Source: Schoenoplectus triqueter (taxonomy: Eukaryota > Streptophyta > Magnoliopsida > Poales > Cyperaceae). Taken from it: a DNA stretch of 64,000 bases. The position numbers and the translations under genes are program-made. A model generated the notes under the pieces. That model ran no database searches. It worked only from the letters and a program-made list of their open reading frames with translations, and was not told the origin of the DNA. Positions 21,006 to 32,578 of this stretch are shown one piece after another; position 1 is the first letter of the stretch; every line of letters begins with the position of its first letter. The stretch is taken from positions 310,001-374,000 of the forward strand of contig CAXKVV010000004.1 of assembly GCA_964058805.1 (NCBI GenBank), written 5' to 3'.

Positions 21006-23858
21006 GTACCTGTCGAAGAGGGAGTCCGATAGGACTCAGCACACAATTAGTTTTCTGGAGGTTCAGGTCAGATGGCACTGGATGATGGTATCGACAACTT
21101 GTCCCATATTTGCAATAACCTTTGTTGATGAAATGATGGCACTCAGCCTGTCCTGGCCTCTGTGGCAAGAGTGAGAATTGATCTCTTGGACCACTGCATG
21201 CAGGTCCCATCAGGGACGGCACCACAGGCAGAGGAGGTACTTCATAAGGATTATGAGGTACAGGTGGAGGTACTTGCTGTTGCAAGTTATAAAATGGTGT
21301 TGCTTGTACCAGCTGCTGACCTGATGATGCTAATAAAGGACTGACGGATCCCTATTTACAATTAAAAACCTTGTTGACAGAATATATTGAAAACTTGCTC
21401 ACATTTCTTCGCATCAGATTTTCTTTCTTTAGGTACTTATTATGTTCAACAGAGGATCTTCAAGGAGTTGGGCAAAATAGGGATTTAGTCATACAATACA
21501 GCAACCAGAGAGCACCATTACCAACATTCATTTAGCAAGATATGTAGAAAAGATTGACCAAAATTAAAGTTACAAGGAATAATTGTATTGTGTGTAAACA
21601 AATATAAATGAAAGAAATGAAAATTTAAAAAAAATGTACCAGATAGGGGTTCCATCCTGGAGCTGGCACCACACCTGGTGGCATCAACATAGCACCATAA
21701 TTTCTCGACAGTACAGGATATCTCCCAACATTTAAATTCATGTTCATACTTGGCAGAGGTGGGTATAGGACTTGTGTGATGACAGATGATGACTGAACAG
21801 CTGAATAGTTCATTGGTAATGATGCTGAAGATGGGGCCTGGCTTGTCAGAGCTTTCTCTGGATGGTGGAACTTGCATGCTGAGTTATATTTGCAGTTGCC
21901 TGTTTTCAGATAGTAGTTGCACTCTTTCTCCCCCTGGTATAAAATTTCTATTGTCAATTGCCACAACTTTATGGGAACCTTTTGCAATACATTTAATATT
22001 GGGTTAAATCATTACACATCACATAGTAATATATCAACATTAACTTTTCTTCAAATCTTACAACATTCAGCAAAACCAACCTTTTATCTTCTACATATTA
22101 CAATTAAGAAGATAGGGCGTGTTGGTTTGACTATGATTATCCTAATTTCAGAATTTTGATACCATGATTTCAGTTTAGAATGGCAAAAAAATGATGGTTC
22201 ATTGGAGAATCAGCCTTTGGTCTGGTGGTTAAGGTTGCCATCTGTGGAAGGTCCCAAGTTTGAAACCTGGTTTGGGGGATCCATTGTGCGTTGAAAGCCG
22301 GGTTCCATGATCCCCCATCTTCATCTCAAAGAAAGAGAAATGAAAATGAATGATTCAAGGGTATTTATCATTTCCTGTGAAATATTTAACCGTCTTAATA
22401 GAAATTTGTGGTTAACATTGGATGGGAGCTAATGGTTGTGAAATTGTAGTTCGAGGCTGTTGAACATAAATTGAATGTTATTTCCAGGATTAAATAAAAT
22501 GTTGGCAAGCAGCCTAGCTGTATGTATTAAAAATGTTCTGGAAATAGAGTGAACTTCAACCTTTCTTGAATAACAAAAATACAGCTACAAGCCAGACTGA
22601 TACTTGTATGCAGCAAGGTGCATATTTAATTAAAATTCAACATATACGCAAACCGAACAACAAAATTACTGCTAAATTTCATTAGTGCTATGCTCACAAA
22701 TAACCACCTGTACAGCAAAGCAAAGGAAATTATCCAGTAGCAAACATATCAAAGAGTTTATACAAAACTAACCGGTCTAAGTGGAAATCCAAAACTATTT
22801 AATGTGACGAGCTGTTGAGCTGGTCGGCTATCTTGCTTTGGGTGGTTATACTTGCATGCAGACCCGAACTTGCAAGTCCCGTTTTTCATATAGAACTATA
22901 ATTAACGGTTAAATGCCAGCATCAATAAAATGTTGCATGAGAATGAGATAAAACATTAGATTTTAAAAATAAAAAACAAAAACCTCACAGACAGGTTGCC
23001 CTGGTCGCTCAGGAAATTCTTCAGCTCCAGATAGCTTCAGCAATGGGAAAATCATTCAACAATAGTCAGACGCTTCAAATGTGTTCTCTCATAATTAAAA
23101 ATATAAGTTTTCTTATGAAGCCACTGTGCCAATCATACAACTTTAATTTGGTCAACTTGAACAGAATTTGTTTTATTAAGGATATCATTGAGGTTAAAAA
23201 AATAATTTGAACATTGAGAATTAACAGGTGTAATGCCTACAAGACAGTAATAAATGAATATGCACTTCCTTACCGACAAGTTACTGCCACGTGGATGATT
23301 GTACCGGCACTTGTCACCATAGCCACAAGATCCATTACGAAGATAATAAACACAATCAGGCTCACCAGGTCGCTCTGGTAAATTGGATGCACCATCTCCT
23401 ATTTCCAGCCTCCTCATTGGTTCTATTAAGTGCAAACAAAGAACTAAGTGCATTTCACATGGACTCGAATCATTCCAAAAGAACAGGTCAAAACAGAGAA
23501 CAACTCAGTCAAATTTTACAATCACAGCTCAAGTAACACAACAAGAACCTAATGCACTGATTATTAGTCAAAACAAAAATAATTTTGAAGTCTGAGTATC
23601 CGCGTTGATTCGACCGAAAGAAAAGATTATAAATTCGAAAAGAAACTTGCATCAATTGAAAACTAGCAACAGATTCCATAAACCTCATATAAAACCTAAC
23701 TGCTGACAGCCCCAAATCGACACTATCTAACAATTCCTAAAGAAATAAAAGAGCAACTTGAAAGGAAACCACACAAGAAGAGTACCTTCAAGTGCAGTAT
23801 TAGGGCCCCCATGGCTGCCCTCTATTGCGACCGTCTTGCGGACGGTCGGTTGCTCCAT
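20247..23858 (-). CDS. Zinc finger CCCH domain-containing protein with five CCCH fingers, 442 aa
   Basis: Seven exons on the minus strand join in phase: 23858-23786, 23422-23274, 23034-22984, 22895-22773, 21933-21640, 21351-21010 and 20543-20247 (stop). Five fingers of spacing C-x8-C-x5-C-x3-H are at residues 48-67, 90-109, 137-156, 301-320 and 349-368; finger 2 is split by an intron after its first Cys. Each is preceded by the ERPGEPDC / ERPGQPVC / GEKEC / QRPGQAEC type lead. This five-finger layout (three N-terminal, two C-terminal, Pro-rich spacer) is that of the plant ZFN1-like CCCH family, whose members bind RNA or DNA and are usually nuclear. The first in-frame ATG ([14 protein letters not shown]) was chosen; upstream codons in frame have no ATG. 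The tail after finger 5 is Ser-rich. All key Cys and His are intact, so the gene appears functional. The 5' UTR holds a CT microsatellite, and intron 4 contains a SINE. Confidence 0.92.
20963..21004. repeat. GA microsatellite in the last intron of the CCCH gene
   Basis: A run of GA dinucleotides, preceded by GGGA tetramers, abuts the splice donor at 21009 on the minus strand (CT-repeat in the transcript). It lies only a few bases inside the intron. Confidence 0.85.
22212..22335 (+). mobile_element. tRNA-derived SINE inside an intron of the CCCH gene
   Basis: An A box-like segment TGGTCTGGTGGTTAAG (about 22218-22233) and a B box-like AGTTTGAAACC (22257-22267, consensus GGTTCGANNCC) lie about 24 bp apart, as in RNA polymerase III promoters. 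The 3' part (GGGGGATCC ... ATGATCCCCCATC) is unlike tRNA, followed by an A-rich tail near 22328-22350. It is oriented opposite to the host gene, in the intron between the exons ending at 22773 and starting at 21933. It is not a functional tRNA because it lacks the acceptor stem and a clear anticodon arm. Confidence 0.68.
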
Positions 23859-23969
23859 GACCCCTCTAAAAGCTTCGCGAAACTTCGGGATATGCGAACG
23901 ATCGCAGTGCAATGTCGATTTAGTACTATAGAAAGGAAGAGAGAACCCCTCTATACCAGTGCGATTCGA

Positions 23970-23992
23970 TCTCTTCTCTCTCTCTCTCTCTC
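23970..23992. repeat. CT microsatellite in the 5' leader of the CCCH gene
   Basis: TCTCTC runs just upstream of the minus-strand coding start (GA-rich in the transcript). GA/CT repeats are common in plant core promoters and leaders; a regulatory role here is only possible. Confidence 0.7.
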
Positions 23993-23999
23993 AGCTCTG

Positions 24000-26900
24000 A
24001 GCTAATGTGTGTGTCGGTTTGGCCTGCGAGTGTTTTATTATTATTATTTAGTTTCTAGATCTCGTCTCTTTGATCTGATAAATGGACCATTTCTTCGAAT
24101 GCGGGTCCCATATTAGCCTTGAGCCCTTAATGCCTTAACCTAAAATTAACTAGGATTCTAATTAGACATTTATTTCCAGACCGTGTCCAATAAACCGCTA
24201 TACGGTTTGGTCCGTGTAGTTTGTACCCGCCAAAGCTCTGGGGTAATAGTTTCAGTGAACCTGGTCTACAAGAACCAACAAGACTGAAAGGTGTTTGAAT
24301 GCCCGGTTTTTACGACAATTCGCTGGTCAAGTTTGCTCCGTGTTTTTTTTTTAATTTATTTTCCTGGTGGTAAAAGCTACGAGAATCTCAACTTTTTGAC
24401 GGTTTACTTTTACAATCATGCAAGATTTTGATTCCCCGAGGCTGGTTGAACACTTCATTCCGTATGGCGATTCACCATATCTAAGTGACCCCAAAATGTT
24501 AAGCACGTTAATGCGATCTGCATTTATTTTCACATAAAAAATGCCGTCATCATTGTTATAATTTCTGAGAATGAGATTTGAACAGTCTGATTTAAATAAC
24601 GAGACTCACTCATCATATATATATAACAAAAATCACTATCAAAATAATAATTATCGCGTCATCGCGACGGTGTTATAAAAAAACTATCGCGCTATGACGT
24701 ACTATAGCGGAATATATCATGCATTATATTTTCTCTAATTTAAAAAGTACAATATATATTTTTATTAATTTTTATATAAATTAGAGTTTTACAGAGTAAC
24801 TACATAACAATAAATTTATTAAGGAGTTATAAATTTATAATTAATCAACACAAAACCAAAGTTATTATTCAAAATATCATTGATACCGTAAAAATTAAAT
24901 AATTTTTCTATTCAAAATAATATAAACAATCGTAAATAATATAATTTTGTTCATTAAAATGACCGTAATACTATAATTACATAAGTTTGGGCATCTCAAA
25001 TTATATAAAATCAATTTTAAATAAAAAATAAATTATGTTGAATGACATGCTATGCTTTTATTTTATTCTCACTATAGCGATCATAGCTTGACACAATATA
25101 ATATTGATTCATAACATAACTTTTGAGATTAAAAAACCCAATAACGCTGTTATAACGCACTATTTTTAGAACCTTGCTTTCATAAAAAAAAATATAATAG
25201 CAAATACGTTTTCACGTTAATGAGCTTCCGAAGTTGTTGAGTTCTTGAATATCGCTTGAGGTCTGTGTCGCCACCGAAGATATGATTCTCATATTTTAGA
25301 TCTGCTTCTGAAATGATGGGCAAAAATTGTACGAATTAGACCTGGTTCTGTCATTCTGAACTCCAATTGACCCAAAATTTTATTGGATCCGAAATATGTG
25401 GGGGTTATAATAACGGAATCAACAAAAAAATAATGCACTGCATAAATCAACCAAAACAATACGTTGCATAACCACCCAACAATACATTTACATTGCATAA
25501 AGGAATCAACGATGGAGGACTGTTTTATACTGGTTTGTCCAGAGATAACTGTGCTTAGGGCATAAATCCTGTCACATGGGACTATATAAATGTTCTCTTT
25601 TGTGTTAAAGTATTCCATTCCATTAGATTAAAACATATAAAAATAAAAAAAAAACATCAGAGTTAATGATAATCCCTATTTAAAAAAAATAAAAATATAT
25701 ATAAAAAAATTTAGTGAAAATTTGCAGCACATTGCGAGTACGAAATCTTTCGTCTTTATAAACATTGCATGGCAAATCTTAATTGAACCTGCAGTACAAA
25801 AATATGATCCGATCCAATCCAATTCAACAATTTATTAGCACAACACCAAAAGCAGAAACGGTACCGACTTGAAATAAGTTGCAACCAAATTAGATGACAC
25901 AAATCTAAACTTAAATTTAAACGGTAGAGAAGACCACAATACTTGTGTTATAACGAGGGATCAGTGGACAAGTGGCCATATTATGTTGACAGCTATGATA
26001 ATGATTTTTCAAATAAATTCTAATGTTATTCAAACTTAAAAATAATTTTATAAATAGATAAAGAAATGTATAAATATAAACTAATAATAGAAAATTAGGT
26101 TTAGTCTAGGGACAAAAATAATAATCACAGTATGTGAGTTTGTGGGTTTCAAATTTGGATGAGGTCCTTGGTGCTTTATGGTACTCAAGTATGCAGACTT
26201 TTAAAATTTTTAATTAAAAGTGCTAAAGGACAATCAAAGTCAAACAAAATCTTATTTCAAACATAAATATACTTTTGAAGCGTGCTTAAAATTCTATCTC
26301 GTACTTCAGGGATGACTGATGTGTGCACCATCTTCAAGACTCTAATCGAGAAGTCCTCCATCGATATCCATCAAAAATCTGACTCAAAACACTGAACCAC
26401 CCTCTTGCTAGGAAGTATTGATCCGCTACTTATCTTTTGTTTCTAAGTTGTTGGGTTCTCAACACATGAGATATTAAATGAAAAAAAAAGTTTAAATATC
26501 AGTATAGTTTGACTCTCTGAAACAAGATTGATCAGTTCAAAATGAAGGAGAATCCTTTTTATGACGTTCAAACAATAGATAGAGTTGTTCGCACGTTATA
26601 GTGATTTTTCACAATTTTCTGAACAATCAAGCACTTTGGTTTCTTGAAATAAGTGAAAATCGTGCAAAAATCACCTACAAACCTGAACTGATATCATCTT
26701 GGGAGCTGAAAAAGCTCCGCAGATGTGGTTCTTTTGAACAGTAATAAACAATCTTGTACATCAAAAATCATGTTTAGACTTCCCAACAGCCGTTGTGATT
26801 TCTCTGCGGAGATCTTCGCATGAAAATTCTCCACAGAGAATACAGATCCTTACAAACCTACTATATAGTCCAATTTCAGCCCACATGGTTGGCTTATTGT

Positions 26901-27695
26901 GGCTTCCATGCGGCCTTAAACTTTTCTGTGGCCTGAGTTCAATTGTAGCCAGGTTGCATCCGGCCTCAACTTCCAATTTTGTGATATTTGAATTGTAATT
27001 AAACTCTTTAATAAGATCTAACAAATATCTATGATGAATCTCATGTTTAGGTTGGGAATCATGTTTATGTGACATATCTAACATATTAAATAAATTAAGA
27101 AGCTATTATAATATATATTTTTTTTCATTGTGGTTCTATGGAATCTATATTATTTAGCAATAGAATTAAAAACTCTTTCAACCCGATAGATTATAAGCAT
27201 CAACTAACAATGTGCATTATAATCATCTAAATAATAGAAGATATTAGTAATTACTATATTACAATCCTCAAATAATAATTGTCCCTGTGTCGATAAATCT
27301 AAGGTAGAAGTGTGTGATCCTTGTCGATCTTTTTTATTCTGAAATAATTTAATAATTTTATGATTAATTCCTTAATCATAATTGTGTACATTCTTGATCA
27401 CAACACTAACCGTCTTTTAAGAACATTTTGAAGTTGAGAGGCTTAGCCCTCATCATTTTTTTTTTCAAAAAAAGAAAAAAAATAGACTAATTACAAAATT
27501 TTGTACAATTAAAATATCCGTTTAATGATATATCAACAATTGTCGATGCATAGGAATATTTAAATTTCAAAGTCACCTGATTAATGATGAGCATGAATGA
27601 AATGTCATCACTGTTATAGACACCATACATCTACCATATAGATCATGTTTATAATGTTAGATTTCACATTTATATTCTATATATGTTTTAAAATA
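24000..27695. other. Intergenic region upstream of the CCCH gene
   Basis: The first few hundred bases hold the probable promoter of the CCCH gene. The rest is AT-rich with repeats of ATAACGCGATAGT-like words near 24640-24720 and 25080-25150 (in both orientations, suggesting an undelimited inverted-repeat element). No coding region could be supported. Confidence 0.4.
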
Positions 27696-28158
27696 CTAGC
27701 TATATACCCGCGCATTACAGCAGACTATTTTATTTAAATATTAAAATATTAGAAGATAAAAAAATTCATATGTATCTAATATTAAATTATAAATTCACCA
27801 AATTATAGAGAAAACCTATAATAAATACTATATTTAATCTTGGATGAGATTTTTGCACAATATGTGTTAATGATTCATTATTTTTATGGCAAGAAAAATA
27901 AATTATTCTAACATATATTATCACTATTAATTTCTTACCAAATATACACAAGGTTGCTAAATTAAAAAAATAATATTATGGAAATAATAGTATATAAGGA
28001 AAATAAATGGAGAGAAAGAGGGGATCAATGGACGCGATCACATACGTTCGATCAACCAAAAATAAATATTATCCGTCTAATTGAGGGATAAAACAGGTAT
28101 AATAAAAAATTACCATGATAAAAAATGGACCCTCCAATTCGTAGATGCTCTATATATA
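27696..28158 (-). mobile_element. Non-autonomous Helitron, copy 1 (5' end truncated at junction)
   Basis: On the minus strand the element ends with GCGCGGGTATATAGCTAG-type sequence (here ATGCGCGGGTATATAGCTAG) followed by T, which fits a Helitron 3' terminus (GC-rich stem then CTAG|T). It is about 90 percent identical to the adjacent copy 2 throughout (for example GGAGAGAAAGAGGGGATCAA, GGACGCGATCACATACGTT). Its own 5' TC terminus is missing, since it runs directly into the 3' end of copy 2. It has no coding capacity. Confidence 0.72.
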
Positions 28159-28628
28159 CTAGCTATATACCCGCGCGTTGCAGCAGAATTTTTTATTTAA
28201 ACATTAAAATATTATAAGATAAAAAAATTCATATTTATCTAATATTAAATTAAAAATTCACCAAATTATAGAGAAAACATATAATAAAGACTATATTTAA
28301 TCTTGGATGAGATTTTTGCACAATATGAGTTAATGATTCATGATTTTTATGGCAAGAAAAGTAAATTATTCTAACATATATTATCACCATTAATTTCTTA
28401 CCAAATATGCACAAAGTTTCTAAATAAAAAATAAAAATTATGGAAATAATAGTATATAAGGGAAAGAAATGGAGAGAAAGAGGGGATCAATGGACGCGAT
28501 CACATACGTTCAATCAACCAACAATAAATATTATCCGTCTAATTGAGGGATAAAATGGGTATAATAAAAATTTACAATGACAAAAAATGGACCCTCCAAT
28601 TCTTAGATGCTTTATATAATAGTATAGA
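28159..28628 (-). mobile_element. Non-autonomous Helitron, copy 2, 470 bp
   Basis: Minus-strand 5' end is TCTATACTATTATATAAAGC preceded by A; 3' end is CAACGCGCGGGTATATAGCTAG followed by T in two parts of which the last is CTAG. Insertion between A and T with TC...CTAG termini and no target duplication is the Helitron hallmark. It lies head to tail with copy 1, with CTAG directly joined to TATATATAGAGC of copy 1. Confidence 0.78.
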
Positions 28629-29164
28629 TTTTAAGATATAAGGAACAATGAAAATGATTAACTACCTGACAATTCTGACAATAAATTCTCCGATAAATAT
28701 AAAGAAAAACTTCAACATATGCAGTAACTTATAAATTAATTTGTTTTCAGAGATAATGTTGTAGTTTTTTTTAAATTTGATCTCTCTTCTGACACAATTA
28801 ATTTGATCTCTCTTGGGGGCTGTCCAGAAAACAATTATTTTGGGTCAAGACTCCATTGTCATGGGCTTTGTAACCTGCCAATTCTTGTCAGTGCCCCCAC
28901 AAGACGAGACGAATAAGCACGACTCCTGCCCGAGGTTAATTGTGCCATTTTTTTTTCGATTTCAACCTTTTAATCCAAGTATCTAACGCAGCCTAAACAA
29001 TTACGTACAAGGAATTCCAAAAAAAAATACATGATAAATATTATTCAAACATAAAGTGATACAACACAACATTCCATAAACCATGCGCCAATGGTGCACT
29101 CTACACCACCAGGATTAAATTAATACTCCTAAAAGAAGCAAAGATAAAAGAGTTAATTAACTTC
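28629..29164. other. Downstream flank of the SWEET gene
   Basis: AT-rich; the part nearest 29164 is the probable 3' UTR of the minus-strand SWEET gene. Nothing else was recognised. Confidence 0.4.
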
Positions 29165-30056
29165 CTACACCTCCGGTTTCTTATCAGCTTCAACAGTGTC
29201 ATAATTAGTTGTGTCAATTTCAGCATTGACAATTGCATTAGTTGTTTCATACATCTGTAAGTCCACTACATGTGCGATTGATTCTCCCTTCTTTGCATTT
29301 AGAGTTCTATATATGAAATATAGAACCATTTGTGCTGTGCCGAACATAAAGCCGATGACATTTGGTATCTAAGTTCAACAAAAAAAAATGAAAAGATTGT
29401 TAATTTTACCAAAACGGGAGAAAGGAATATATTAGAGGAATTTATTATATGTGTTGCTTTTATGCGCGTATTTTCTTTGTTGTTTTATTTAAATTGGAAA
29501 GAGAAACATGTCAGCCTGTCAGAAAAAAAAAAGACTTAGCACAAAAAAAAAATCTATAAGTTTCCCTTACAGCGACAAAAGTGTCTCTCCTTAGAAGGCC
29601 GTAGCAAAACCAGGCAATTGCACTTAGTGTGAGAAATAATGATAAAGAAAAAGGCATGTACTCCACACTCTTAGTCTTTATCACGTGTTTCTGCAACAAA
29701 TTAACAATAAAACGACTTATGAAAACTTGTTCATGAAAATCTATAACTTCTTATATACGACTGTATAATTGGAAAAAAAAACTGACAGAAATTAATGCAT
29801 TTTATGTGTTAATTTGTATTGATCTTACAATAACACTAAGAGGAGCTACAAAGACACAAACAGCCAATGAGGCAGAAATTGTTCCCATTGTTTCAATCCT
29901 CCTCTTTCCTTCGAGAAACAGAAGAGAAAAAACAACCAAACATCCGTACAACACAATATTTAGAATCGAAATCAGCTTCATTGCAAATACCTACATAGAA
30001 AAAAAAATAAAAAATTACATGTTATATTGGTAACAGAATTAATAAAGTCTTATTGC

Positions 30057-30108
<52 letters not shown>

Positions 30109-30893
30109 CAAAATGCCAGAGATAAGGTATCGTACCAAGGCATCTCTGGGAGCATAAACAATGAAGATTGCAAGGTAGATAGACTCAAACACGCATGCAG
30201 TGCCATTAATGGTGAGAAGAAGTACATCCTTTGTGAGGATGGCATAGTACAACCATAGCATGGCACTAAACAAAGCAACAATGTATGGCAGTGAGTGAAA
30301 TGACTCGGTTGATTTCTTCTTGTACACCCTGTAAAATGTTGGCCTTCAACAATAAAAAAAATAAAGATAAGTGAAGGCACTTTTAACTTATAATGAATCA
30401 TGCATGGATATAGAAATTGTTCCTGGTTTGGCATTCATTTTTAACAGTACCGGCTCAATAATGCATTTTTTTTTTCGGGGGGGGGGGGGTGGTTGATATA
30501 ATTAACTAGCTATGAAAAAGCAAAATCAGAGTGTAATAAATAGAATGTTTTAAGCACAAATAAAATAAAATAAAAACTTACAACGGGGCAAGGAAGACCA
30601 TAAATGATAATACGTTACCTGTAATTAGAATTAAAAGAAAATTTCATACTGTTTAGAACAATGACACCAAAAGGAATGAAAGATATTTGTTGAAGTCCTA
30701 ATTAATTAATGAATAACAAATAAATGGCACACTTTAGGTCCTTAGGTTCACTAATTGAAGAAGTATACATGAGGTTGTTAATTAAAAGAACATTTAAACA
30801 TGATATTTGGAATGCCTATATAGAAAGTGATAGAGATGCACCTAACAAACCAATGCCAAATACCAAAGGATTCTCAATTTTGATAACAAGCAT
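29165..30893 (-). CDS. SWEET: Bidirectional sugar transporter SWEET, clade III type, 260 aa
   Basis: Six exons on the minus strand join in phase: 30893-30842, 30618-30582, 30343-30136, 29990-29829, 29690-29571 and 29368-29165 (TAG). The protein starts [18 protein letters not shown] and has the two MtN3/saliva triple-helix bundles: [20 protein letters not shown] and [20 protein letters not shown] in the first, then [28 protein letters not shown] and [18 protein letters not shown] in the second, giving seven membrane helices. Pocket residues of the family are present (Trp in SAMLWLYYA, Asn in INGTACVFE, Trp in SAIAWFCYG, Asn in IPNVIG). The [20 protein letters not shown] pattern fits clade III (SWEET9-15), which mainly exports sucrose at the plasma membrane; the substrate is inferred. 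Start codon: first ATG giving correct phase into exon 2. The hydrophilic tail ([20 protein letters not shown]) is normal for the clade. An AT microsatellite lies in intron 3. All exons are open. Confidence 0.93.
30059..30106. repeat. TA microsatellite, about 24 repeats, in a SWEET intron
   Basis: An uninterrupted TA run sits about 30 bp inside the intron between SWEET exons 3 and 4. Likely polymorphic in length. Confidence 0.95.
30477..30489. repeat. Poly-G tract, 13 bases, preceded by poly-T
   Basis: Sits in the second intron of the SWEET gene. Such tracts are prone to sequencing or assembly error. Confidence 0.85.
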
Positions 30894-32578
30894 ATTTATC
30901 TGCGCTTTGGTTCTCTTGGTGAAGGTAACAAAAAAATTGTGAACAAGAATTAGTACATACAGAATGATGAAATATTACAGAACTTGATTGCCATCCCCTA
31001 TTTATAGTGGGCTTGACATTAATTATATGCAATTAATTAACACGAGTATCACAAGAAATCGATACGCCGATGCTGGAATCATATGCCATGTGTATGGTTT
31101 CTCTGTGAGACGTGTCTTGCCCATTCGTTGCAAAGAGTACCGGAGATTTCCCCTAGTTGAATTTATTAATAATAAGTGCATAGACCGCAAAAAGGACAAA
31201 GTTTGTAGAAAAATGTTACTTAAAAACATAATATAACATAATATAACATAATATAACACAATATTGAATTGTTGGCTTTAATATAATACTTCTTTGAATG
31301 ATTTAATTATACCTTTTCTTTTAAATATGAGATGAGGATCATGTCAATATTCTCAGTAATCTTATCTGCAAGGAATTGCCGACTTTAATATGTAGTTAAT
31401 ATTGTATATAACATGGTATGATGGTACTCTAGAGACATGAAATGTACAAACTACTGTACTATTTATATATGCTTAGTTAAATATAATTGTAACTAAAATC
31501 CAGGTAAAAAAATTAAATAGAACAAAAAACATCAGTAACTATTTACTTTGATAATAATTTCCAAATAATAAAAAAAACTTCTACAAACATAATCTACACT
31601 TATAAATTGATTATGTTCAATTTTCAACCAATTCGAGTGTCGTTTCATAATTAATCAATGACTGTCAAAATTGCATAACATTTTCAACAGTTCAAATTAA
31701 ATTAACGAGCTTTGATGTAATATTAAGGATACTGAAATTTTATAAAATTTGAAATACAATAAATCTATAAGTTCAAAAATATGTTTGCAAAAGTTTTCTT
31801 TTTTTCTTTTTTAATTTATTTGAAAAAATGTTATCAAGGTTGTAATAATAATAATCACTATTATCAAGGGTCCTCACCATCAAAATATTAGGTACAATTC
31901 ATTATTGTTCTCAGGCATAAACGGAACTAAAACACAATTTAGGGACAAAGAAGGGAGCTTTCAACTTTCTGCGTCAAGGAGAAGAGTTTAATATATTTAA
32001 TTCAATCAAGGAATTGTACTCTGGTTTACCTTGTGTGTTCTCTTTTGTAATGGCCCGTTGAAACTTACCTAGCTAGCCGCTTGTCATTATAGTAATAAAT
32101 TCTTGATTTGAAAAATGTTCGATGAGATTAAAAATTTGACATTTAGATATAATATGGATATAATTTCAAAATAGTTTGTTTTATATAATATAAATAAAAA
32201 ATATATTATAACGATAAAATATTTAAAATATAATAAAAATATAAAATTCTATTTAAAATTATATATAATGTGTTTCTTTTCAAATAATTTACGAATAAAA
32301 AAATTTGACCCAAAAAAAGTATTATATATTAAACTGAGGAATTATTTATGAAATATTTGACTATTGATAAAAATAAATTATTCACAAATAATTCACGAAT
32401 CATGTGATTATATCCAGCGAGGTGTCGCCTGCGCATACCTTTCCAAAAGCTAAATATATTTCTCATGTGACTATATCCAGTAAAATCAGAAATGACTGAT
32501 AGGAAGTGTCTGAAAAAAATTCAGTACGAGGAATTTTTATTTTTTTCAATGAATGGAGAGGCGTTCGGGTGCCGGGGC
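30894..32578. other. Upstream flank of the SWEET gene with MITE remnant
   Basis: The first ~500 bp are the likely SWEET promoter. A short ATAATATAAC tandem lies at 31229-31262. The segment about 31560-31830 resembles the interior of the MITE at 46319-46711 (ATAAATTGATTATGTTCAA, AATTCGAGTGTCGTTTCAT) and is a partial copy. No gene is supported. Confidence 0.4.
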
